A DNA stretch of 64,000 nt from Bifidobacterium breve (lineage in GTDB: Bacteria > Actinomycetota > Thermoleophilia > Solirubrobacterales > Solirubrobacteraceae): NCBI GenBank assembly GCA_945878865.1, contig CAMCUD010000005.1, positions 160,966 through 224,965 of the forward strand, read 5' to 3'. Every line of letters begins with the position of its first letter. The stretch's first letter is position 1. Of the stretch, positions 32,284 through 39,800 are shown in pieces. A program made the position numbers and the translations under genes. The notes below the pieces were generated by a model. That model searched no databases, was not told the origin of the DNA, and saw only the letters and a list, made by a program, of their open reading frames with translations.

Positions 32284-33063
32284 TCAGGCCACGGGGTGCT
32301 CGATCGCCCCGAGGCCCTCGATCTCGATCCGGATCACGTCGCCGGACTCCAGGAAGACCCGCGGGTCCATCGCGCTGCCCACGCCGCTGGGCGTCCCGGT
32401 GAAGATCACGTCGCCGGGGGCCAGGGTCGTCGTCTCGCGGATGAAGTCGACGACCTGCGGCACCGTGAAGATGAGGTCGCTCGTCCGGGTGTCCTGGCGC
32501 AGCTCGCCGTTGACCCACGTGCGCAGCTGCAGGTCGTGGACGTTCTCGACCTCGTCGGCCGTGGTGATCCACGGCCCCCACGGGCAGAAGCCGTCCGCGC
32601 CCTTCGCGCGCGTCCATTGCCGCTCGCGGCGCTGCAGGTCGCGTGCGCTGACGTCGTCGCCGACCGCGTAGCCCGCGACCTCGCCGTCGGCGCCCATCAC
32701 TACGACGAGCTCGCCCTCGTAGTCCAGGCGCCGCACCACCGGCGGGCAGACGACCGGGGCGAACGGGTCGGCGTTCGCTGAGGGCGCCATGGTGAAGACG
32801 ATCGGGAACTCGGGGACCTCCATCCCCTGCTCCTCGGCGTGCGCGCGGTAGTTCAGCCCGATCCCGAAGAGGACACGCGGCTGGACAGGCGCGAGCAGCG
32901 TGACGTCGGCGAGCGCGAACGCCGGGCCGTCGGCCGGGGTGCGGTCGCCGCTGGCCAGCCGGTCGAGGACCGTGCCGGAGGCGAAGGCCACGACCTCGTC
33001 GCCGCGCACCTCCCCGGCGCGCGGCGTGTCGTCACCGGGGGCAAGGAACGTCGCGAGCTTCAT
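32284..33063 (-). CDS. Fumarylacetoacetate hydrolase family protein
   Basis: 259 residues, FAH-fold C-terminal domain with a short N-terminal region. Metal-binding acidic residues appear in FGIGLNYRAHAEE, RLDYEGELVVVMG and YAVGDDVSARDLQ, and the GPWITTADEVENVHDL and FTGTPSGVG segments are typical. Members hydrolyse or decarboxylate 2-keto-acids in aromatic degradation, or act as acylpyruvate hydrolases or oxaloacetate decarboxylases. The ATG at 33063 begins MKLATFLAPG, where homologues start. The 15-base gap to the convergent clpP shows no hairpin. Confidence 0.9.
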   Translation of the reverse strand: MKLATFLAPGDDTPRAGEVRGDEVVAFASGTVLDRLASGDRTPADGPAFALADVTLLAPVQPRVLFGIGLNYRAHAEEQGMEVPEFPIVFTMAPSANADPFAPVVCPPVVRRLDYEGELVVVMGADGEVAGYAVGDDVSARDLQRRERQWTRAKGADGFCPWGPWITTADEVENVHDLQLRTWVNGELRQDTRTSDLIFTVPQVVDFIRETTTLAPGDVIFTGTPSGVGSAMDPRVFLESGDVIRIEIEGLGAIEHPVA

Positions 33064-33153
33064 CGGCGGCGATGCTATCCGCCTCGGTCCGATGCCGACG
33101 ATCGGGCCCCAGGCGTCAAGTTCTGCGCGGAGAAGCCGAACAGCATTGGTGAT

Positions 33154-33789
33154 ATGGCCACCTCTCTGCGTGCTCGCCTTCTCGGCAAGAAACCCGACGG
33201 CGCGCGGCTCTGCGTCCGCGGTGTCGGCGAGATGGACGTCCGCGTGCTCGGCACCGAGGACGGCACGCACGCGCTGCATCTCCCGCGCCAGGCGCCGGAG
33301 ATCCGCAAGCTGCATCGCGAGAAGGGCATGATCGAGCTGCCCGACGGGACGATGCAGGAGGGCATGCTCATGGCCATCGAGGGCAAGAACCGGCGGATGC
33401 TGCCCGACCGGATGCAGTTCCTCATCGACGGCCTGCCGCCCGGCGCGCAGAAGCGCCAGTGGGTCCGGGTGCCCGTCGTGATCCCCGTCCGGGTGGGCGT
33501 CAACCCCCAGCGCCGCGACTGGCGCGAAGGCTGGACGGTGGACCTCTCCGCGGGCGGCGCGCTCATCGGCGGCGTGGACGCGGGCCGGATGGGCAGCACC
33601 CTGCGGGTGCAGTTCTCGCTGCCCGGACACGAGCAGCGCCTGGTCTGCGTCGGCGCGGTGATCCGCGTCAGCGACGCCGGCCTGCGCGCGCTGCGGTGGA
33701 CCGCGATCGACGCGGGTGACCGCGCCGTGGTCTCGGACTACCTCGACAGCGAGCTGCGCCGGGTCCTGGATCGCCGCTACGCCTCGTGA
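33154..33789 (+). CDS. PilZ-domain c-di-GMP-binding protein
   Basis: 211 residues. The N-terminal half looks like a YcgR_2-type beta-barrel (RLCVRGVGEMDVRVLG, HLPRQAPEIRKLHREKGM). The C-terminal PilZ domain has both c-di-GMP-binding motifs: RxxxR in KRQWVR (about 130) and DLSAGGALI near 160 (DxSxxG). It should act as a cytoplasmic effector that changes partner binding when c-di-GMP rises. ATG at 33154. It is followed by a small membrane protein and an HD-GYP relative, consistent with a c-di-GMP cluster. Confidence 0.88.
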   Translation: MATSLRARLLGKKPDGARLCVRGVGEMDVRVLGTEDGTHALHLPRQAPEIRKLHREKGMIELPDGTMQEGMLMAIEGKNRRMLPDRMQFLIDGLPPGAQKRQWVRVPVVIPVRVGVNPQRRDWREGWTVDLSAGGALIGGVDAGRMGSTLRVQFSLPGHEQRLVCVGAVIRVSDAGLRALRWTAIDAGDRAVVSDYLDSELRRVLDRRYAS

Positions 33790-33831
33790 CCCGGGACGCA
33801 TCCCACGCCCCGCTCGGGGTATGCTCCCAGC

Positions 33832-34017
33832 GTGTTTGCGATTCTTGCCTTCAGCAAGGCCGAGCTGTGGACGATCTCCCTGGTCGGCGTGTTCTTCGTC
33901 CTGTTCCCGCTTCTGGCCCACGGGCTGATCGGCTTCGGCGCCGGCGTCGCCTTCGGCGAGAAGGGCGAGAACCGGCGCGAGGACGGCAACTGGCGCCGTC
34001 CGAAGTCCCAGGACTAG
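33832..34017 (+). CDS. Small membrane protein (61 aa)
   Basis: GTG start at 33832. One long hydrophobic segment (about 12-42, LWTISLVGVFFVLFPLLAHG) is followed by a basic/acidic tail (GEKGENRREDGNWRRP). Its tight position between PilZ and HD-GYP genes, 26 bases before the latter, suggests an operon member. No motif is recognised. Confidence 0.6.
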   Translation: MFAILAFSKAELWTISLVGVFFVLFPLLAHGLIGFGAGVAFGEKGENRREDGNWRRPKSQD

Positions 34018-34043
34018 CCCGCGTCGTCATCGGGAGCCGCTGA

Positions 34044-35168
34044 ATGCGGCTCCTTCCCGTCGCGAAGATCCCTGACGGCGCGACCGTCGCGCGTGACGTG
34101 CGCGCGTCCGCGCTGGACCGCATGCCGATGCTCAGCGCCGGCGCCACGCTCCAGCCGGCCTACCGCCGCGCGCTCGAGCGCTCCGGCATCGACTACCTGT
34201 TCGTCGACGACGACATCAGCGCCGGCATCGAGCCGGTCGGGATCGTCCCCCACGAGGTGCGCATGGACGCCATCCGCGCGGTGGCCGAGCTGCTCGAGGA
34301 GGCCCGCCGCGCCACGATGCGCCGGCGCCCCGTCGCGCGCGAGGCGATCCTCGCGCTCGAGCCCGTCGCGAAGACCATCGTGCTCGAGGTGACGCGGCGC
34401 GACCCGGTCGTCCCGACGCTCGGGGAGACGGGCCCGCCGGGGGACTACCTGCCGGCCCACAGCGTCGACGTGACGCTGCTCGGCGTGCTGATGGCGCTCG
34501 CCCACCAGCGCCGCCACGGCTGGATCGATCCGGGCACCTCCGCGCGGCGGTACGACGTCAACGTCGCCGGCCTGCAGCGGCTCGCTCTCGCGCTCCTGCT
34601 CATCGACATCGGGACGACGGCCGTCCCGCGTCAGCTGCTCGAGCACCCGGGCCCGCTCGGCGCCGAGGATCGCGACACGATCTGCCGCCACGTCGCGCAC
34701 GGCATCGAGATGCTGCCCGCCGGGATGTCGTTCGTCGTCCAGGCCGTGCTGCGCGACCATCATGAGCGCTGGGACGGCTCGGGCTACGCCGAGGGCCGCA
34801 TCGGGGAGGACATCGCGTGGGAGGCGCGCCTGGCGGCGATCGCCGACGTGTACGTCGCCACGACGTCGAACCGCGTGTACTGCGAGGCCGCGCTCCAGCA
34901 CGAGGGCTGGAGCACGATCATCGGCGGCGCCGGCACCCAGTTCGATCCCGAGATCGTCGAGGCGTTCCGCGATGTCGTCGTCCCGTACGCGCCCGCGACC
35001 GAGGTCGCGCTCCCCGACGGGCGCATCGCGGTCGTCGCCCGCGTCGACGAGCAGGATCCGCTGCGCCCGGTGGTCCGGGCGGCGGGCCTCGACGGCGGCG
35101 TCGAAGAGCTCGGTGGCGTCCTCGTCCAGCCGGTGGCGATCGTCGCCGGACGGGAACGCGCCGCATAG
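34044..35168 (+). CDS. HD-GYP-like protein with altered metal-binding motif
   Basis: 374 residues. The C-terminal domain follows the HD-GYP plan: His139, an HDIGK position that reads IDIGT (Ile187-Asp188-Ile-Gly-Thr191), His216, then His239-His240 in DHHERWDGSGYAEG, where GYP is GYA. The HD His and the Lys are lost but the Asp and later His residues remain. Canonical HD-GYP enzymes cleave c-di-GMP. This one may be inactive, or have altered metal use, and act as a receptor. The N-terminal 100 residues form a leading region (VARDVRASALDRMPMLSAG). ATG at 34044 with a GGGAG site. It lies next to a PilZ gene. Confidence 0.82.
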   Translation: MRLLPVAKIPDGATVARDVRASALDRMPMLSAGATLQPAYRRALERSGIDYLFVDDDISAGIEPVGIVPHEVRMDAIRAVAELLEEARRATMRRRPVAREAILALEPVAKTIVLEVTRRDPVVPTLGETGPPGDYLPAHSVDVTLLGVLMALAHQRRHGWIDPGTSARRYDVNVAGLQRLALALLLIDIGTTAVPRQLLEHPGPLGAEDRDTICRHVAHGIEMLPAGMSFVVQAVLRDHHERWDGSGYAEGRIGEDIAWEARLAAIADVYVATTSNRVYCEAALQHEGWSTIIGGAGTQFDPEIVEAFRDVVVPYAPATEVALPDGRIAVVARVDEQDPLRPVVRAAGLDGGVEELGGVLVQPVAIVAGRERAA

Positions 35169-35189
35169 CCGCGTAGCATCCCCGCGCAC

Positions 35190-36143
35190 ATGCGCGGCGT
35201 CGCCCTGGAGCAGTTCGGCGGGCCGGAGGTCCTCCAGCTGCGTGAAGATCTTCCTGTCCCCCCGGTCGGTCCCGACACGGTGCTCGTGCGTGTCCGCGCG
35301 GCGGGCGTCAACCCCGTGGACGCCCAGATCCGCCGCGGCCTGCTGGCCGACGTCATCCCGACGTGGTCGCCGGTCGTCCTCGGCTGGGAGGCCGCGGGGG
35401 TCGTGGAGGCGGTCGGACCGGCGGTCACGGAGTTCCGCCCCGGCGACGAGGTGTACGGCTACTTCCGCAAGGACTTCATCCGTGACGGCACGTACGCGGA
35501 GTTCTCGACGATCCGCGATGCGCACCTTGCGCGCAAGCCCGAGTCGCTGAGCTTCGAAGAGGCGGGCGCGGCCCCGCTGGCCGGACTCACGGCGTGGCAG
35601 CTCATCGACGAGGTCCTGCGCGTCGTCGACGACCAGCTCGTGCTCATCCACGGCGCCTCGGGCGGCGTCGGGTCGTTCGCGGTGCAGCTGGCCAAGCGCG
35701 CAGGGGCGCGCGTCATCGCGGTCGCCAGCGCGGGCAATCACGCGTATCTCCGCGAGCTCGGCGCGGACGAGTGCATCGATTACGGCAGCGAGGACTTCGT
35801 CGACATCATCGGCCGCCGCCATCTGGCCGGCGTCGACGCCGTGGTGGACCTCATCGGCGGGGAGACGCTGAAGCGCAGCGCGCAGGTCGTCCGGCCCCGC
35901 GGGAAGGTCGCGTCGATCGTCGAGCCGCCGCCCACCGACGGCCTGTTCGCCGAGCACGAGATCCAGGGGCGGTTCGTCTTCGTCCGCCCCGACGCGAGCG
36001 GCCTGCGCTTCCTGGCGCGCGCCTTCGACGCCGGGGACCTGCGGGTCACGCTGTCCGACGTGCTGCCCCTCGACGAGGTGCATCGCGCCCACAACGTCAT
36101 CGAGATCGGACACACGCGGGGCAAGCTGGTTCTCAGGGTCTGA
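35190..36143 (+). CDS. Zinc-less MDR-family NADPH:quinone oxidoreductase-like protein
   Basis: 317 residues of the medium-chain dehydrogenase/reductase family. N-terminal GroES-like domain (VRAAGVNPVDAQIR), then a Rossmann NADPH motif HGASGGVGSFAVQLAKRAGA (about 155-173). The catalytic-zinc Cys/His set of alcohol dehydrogenases is absent, as in quinone oxidoreductases. It likely reduces quinones or enones with NADPH. ATG at 35190, 21 bases after the HD-GYP stop, and 22 bases before the YqgE gene, so an operon is plausible. The substrate is unknown. Confidence 0.9.
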   Translation: MRGVALEQFGGPEVLQLREDLPVPPVGPDTVLVRVRAAGVNPVDAQIRRGLLADVIPTWSPVVLGWEAAGVVEAVGPAVTEFRPGDEVYGYFRKDFIRDGTYAEFSTIRDAHLARKPESLSFEEAGAAPLAGLTAWQLIDEVLRVVDDQLVLIHGASGGVGSFAVQLAKRAGARVIAVASAGNHAYLRELGADECIDYGSEDFVDIIGRRHLAGVDAVVDLIGGETLKRSAQVVRPRGKVASIVEPPPTDGLFAEHEIQGRFVFVRPDASGLRFLARAFDAGDLRVTLSDVLPLDEVHRAHNVIEIGHTRGKLVLRV

Positions 36144-36165
36144 CCGAACCCGTCACAATCAGGTC

Positions 36166-36711
36166 ATGCAGTCGCTGCGCGGACGCCTCCTCGTCGCCTC
36201 CCCGGTCCTCCAGGACCCGAACTTCGCCCGGACGGTGGTGCTCGTCGCCGAGCACACGCCGGAAGGCGCGATGGGCGTCGTGCTGAACCGGCCGATGGAG
36301 CTCGAGGTCGCCGAGGCGTCCCCGGTCCTCGCCGCGCTGGGTGAGAACGAGGAGCACGTCTTCGCGGGCGGCCCGGTGCAGCCCAACGGCGTCATGGTGC
36401 TCGCGCGGTTCGCCGCGCCGTCGAAGCCGGCGGTGGCGATCACGCCTGACCTGGGGTTCGTCGGCGCCGAGGACGACCTCGACGCGATCGCGGACGCCGT
36501 CGAGCGCGCGCGGGTGTTCGCCGGCCACGCCGGCTGGGCCCCCGGCCAGCTGGACTCCGAGCTGGAGGACGAAGGCTGGATCGTCGCGGACCTCGAGCCC
36601 GACGACCCGTTCACGGAAGACCCCGACGGGCTCTGGAGCACCGTCCTGCAGCGCCTGGGCGGCTCGTTCGCCCTCGTCGCCCGGATGCCGGACGACCCCT
36701 CGGTCAACTAG
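36166..36711 (+). CDS. YqgE/AlgH family protein
   Basis: 181 residues, full-length UPF0301. Conserved landmarks: SLRGRLLVASPVLQDPNFARTVVL, GAMGVVLNRPM, FAGGPVQPNGVMVL and the C-terminal AGHAGWAPGQLDSELEDEGWIV. The family is widespread in bacteria; structures show a unique fold, but the biochemical role is not settled. ATG at 36166. Last gene of the plus-strand run, followed by several hairpins. Confidence 0.93.
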   Translation: MQSLRGRLLVASPVLQDPNFARTVVLVAEHTPEGAMGVVLNRPMELEVAEASPVLAALGENEEHVFAGGPVQPNGVMVLARFAAPSKPAVAITPDLGFVGAEDDLDAIADAVERARVFAGHAGWAPGQLDSELEDEGWIVADLEPDDPFTEDPDGLWSTVLQRLGGSFALVARMPDDPSVN

Positions 36712-36730
36712 GACCGGCTTGATCCGGTCC
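36711..36730. terminator. Terminator hairpin after YqgE
   Basis: GGACCGG (36711-36717) pairs with 36724-36730 around CTTGAT, starting at the last base of the stop codon. It is the first of three hairpins before the convergent giant gene. Confidence 0.55.
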
Positions 36731-36768
36731 GGCCCGCTGGACGCGTGCTCGTTCGCGCCCAGCGGGCC
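36731..36768. terminator. Second hairpin in the convergent intergenic region
   Basis: GGCCCGCTGG (36731-36740) pairs perfectly with 36759-36768, 18-base loop. It can stack directly on the first hairpin. Confidence 0.5.
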
Positions 36769-36805
36769 TGTCCCGGGAGAGAGACCGGCGCGCTTCGGTG
36801 GGAGA

Positions 36806-36838
36806 GGAGCCCGCCCCAGGGTCGCAGGAGCGGGCTCC
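36806..36838 (-). terminator. Terminator-like hairpin after the repeat protein gene
   Basis: GGAGCCCGC (36806-36814) pairs with 36830-36838 around a 15-base loop, about 30 bases beyond the stop of the giant minus-strand gene. Outer arms GAGACCGG (36781-36788) and 36850-36857 can enclose it. Confidence 0.55.
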
Positions 36839-36867
36839 GGGTCAACGCCCCGGTCTCCGGACAGGGT

Positions 36868-39800
36868 TCACGCGGTGGTGAAGCCCTTCTCCGTGTCGCA
36901 CTCGAGCACCTGCACCAGTGCCGCCTGGGTGGCGAACGTGAAGATGCTCCAGTTGATCTTGGTGATGTTGATGCTCACGCGGCGGATCGTCGTGCCCGAG
37001 AAGTCGAACACGCCGTCGACCGTCGCGCTCACGGTCTGCGGGATGAACAGCAGCGTGAACTTCGCGTTGCCGGTCCCGCGGAACGTGATGCGGTTCTTGC
37101 CGCCCTCCTGGCAGCCGACGCACGTGTTGCTGATCGTCGCGCTGACGTTCGTCAGCCACGTGCTCGTCTGGCCGAGCAGCGCCCAGCCGGCGGTGAACAG
37201 GTTGATCTGTGTCGCCGCGACGCCCGCGTTGTAGAGCACCTTGCCGTTCGTGCTGTCGATGTCGGCGAAGAACGTCGTGCCGTTGAACAGCGCCGCGCGG
37301 CCAAGGGTGCACTGCGAGGCCAGGCCCTTCGCGTCGAACGACCAGTTCTTGCTGTCGACGATCGTGCCGGAGGCCGTGGCGTCGAGGTAGCCGGTGGTGC
37401 AGGTCTGGCGCACCGTGCCGCTGAACGAGAGGCCACCGGTGTTCGAGATGCTCAGCGAGCCACCGCGCAGGTAGAGGTTGTCGTAGATCTTCGCCTGGCC
37501 CGCGAGCGACCCGCTGATGGAGTACGTCAGCGCGCCGCCGGCCGTGGTCCGGGCGATCGTGCCCTTCGCCCCGAGCGTCACGCCGCCGAGGGCGAGGTCG
37601 TCGAGGTTGAAGGACAGGTTGAACGTGCCGTCCGAGTTCACCGTCGAGGAGAACCCGGCGCCCTGCGTCGAGCCGCTCAGCGCGACGCTGTAGGCGCCCT
37701 GCGAAGCGGCGAACTTGAAGCCGACGCTGAAGGACGTCTTCGTCGGGATCACCGTGGTGTTGATCGTGGCGTTCGCGTCGAGGTTCAGCGACACCACCCC
37801 CGCGACGGACTTCAGCGTGCCGCTGGCGCCCGAGTTCGCCCCGAGGACGAACTCCTTCGTGACGCCGCAGCCCGCCGCGCCGGCGTTCCCGCCGACGGTG
37901 AACGACCAGTCCTTGCCGCTGCCGATCGGCACGGTGCCCGAGGCGCCCGCGGTGAACGAGCCGGAGACCGGGCACGCGAGCGTGACGCTGCCCGAGAGCG
38001 TGATCGACGTGTTCGTCAGCCGCAGGCCGCCGGTGAGGCTGGCCTTGCTGCCGATGGCGATCGTCGCCGAGCCGCCGACGTCATACGCGACGGCGCCACC
38101 CGGGGTCGTCCGCGCGATGGTGCCGGAGAACGCGACGTTGCTCGGGCCGAACGGAACCGTGAAGTTCCCGTTCAGTGCGAACGTGCCGTCGAAGTTCACC
38201 TTGCCTGACGCCGAGCCCAGCGAGCTGCTCGCCGCGAACGAGACGCCGGTGCCGGCGCTCGTGCCGTCGTAGGTGAACCCGAACGAGGCGCTCCAGCTGC
38301 TCGGGCCGGCCGGCAGCAGCGAGGTGCTGACGCCGCCGGACAGGCTGAACGAGGCGGAGACCGCGCCGCCCGTCGACTTCAGCGTGCCGCTCAGGCCGCC
38401 GGACGGGAGCGTGAGGCCCTGGGTGATCGTGCAGCCGGTGGTCGCGCCACCGCTGACGCCGAACGACCAGTTCCTGCTGTCGGTGATGGCGCCGGAGGCG
38501 GTGGCGTCGACCGAGCCGGTGGCGCAGGTCTGCGTCACCGTGCCGCTGAACGACAGTCCGCCGCTGCTGCTGATGCTCAGCGACCCGCTCTTGAGCGAGA
38601 GGCTGTCGTACAGCTTCACCGGCGAGCCGAGGCCGCCGCTGATGGTGTACGCCACGTTGCCGCTCGGCGACGTGCGGGCGATCGTGCCCTTCGCCCCGAG
38701 CGACGCCCCGCCGAGGGCGAGATCGTCGAGCTTGAAGTTCAGCCCGAACGTGCCGTCGGAGGCGACGTTGGCGTCGAAGCTCGCGCCGTTCGTCGCCGCG
38801 TTGACGCCGATCTTGTACGCGCCCTGCGAGGCCGCGAACGAGAAGCCGGCGGAGAACGAGGTCTTCGTCGGGATCAGCGTGGTGCTGATCGTGGCGTTGG
38901 CGTCGAGCGCGACAGCGACGACGCCCCCGGTGGAGGACACCGTGCCGCTGATGCCCGTCGGAGAGGACGAGCTCGGCAGCGCGCCGGTGATCGAGGAGCC
39001 GATCGTCAGCTCCTTCGTCACGCCGCACGAGGTGGCCGAGCCGGACACGCCGAGCGACCAGTCACGGCCGCTGCCGATCGGCACGGTGCCGGACACGCCG
39101 CCGGTCACGTTGCCGCTGATCGGGCACGCGAGGGTGACGGAGCCGTCGAAGCCGATCGACGTGTTCGTCAGCCGCAGGCCACCGCCCAGGCTGGCCTTCG
39201 ACCCGATCGGGATGTTGCTGACCGAGCCGCCGACGTCGTAGGAGACCGCGCCGCCCGGGGTCGTCCGGGTGATGTCGCCCTTGAACGCGACGTCCGCGGG
39301 GCCGAACGGGATCGTGAAGTCCGCCTTCAGGGCGAGCGTCCCGTCGAAGTTGATCTGGCCCTTGGCGGTGCCGATGCTCGACGACGCGCTGAACGACACG
39401 TTGCTGCCGGCCGGCGTGCCGTCGTAGACGAAGCCGAACTGCGCGTTCCAGGAGCTGACGCTGCTGGGCAGGATCGAGGTGGAGATCGGCCCACCGACGG
39501 CGAACGTGCCGCTGACGGTGTCGCTCACGGACTTCAGCTCACCGGAGAGCGAGCCGGCCGGGACGCTGAGCGCCGAGCTGACTTCGCAGCCGTCGGCGGT
39601 GTTCCCGCTGAGGCCGAACGACCAGTTCCGGCTGTCGACGATCTGACCGGAGGCCGACGCGTCGAGGTAGCCGGTGGCGCAGTACTGGCGCACGGTGCCG
39701 TCGAACGTCAGGCCGCCCGTGCTGCTGATGCCGACCGAGCCGCCCTGGAGGTAGAGCTTGTCGTAGAGCTTCACCGGCGACGTCAGGGCGCCGGAGAGGT

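Noticed and set aside
34044..35168. Frameshift in the HD-GYP gene as cause of the missing HD
   Set aside because: The frame is continuous and the residues around IDIGT align well with the family, so a substitution is more likely than an indel. A base error cannot be excluded.
38273..39241. Long plus-strand frames opposite the repeat protein (also near 37715 and 40028)
   Set aside because: They arise because the repeats keep the antisense frame free of stops. They have no signal peptide, start site or conserved motif, and recur with the module period.
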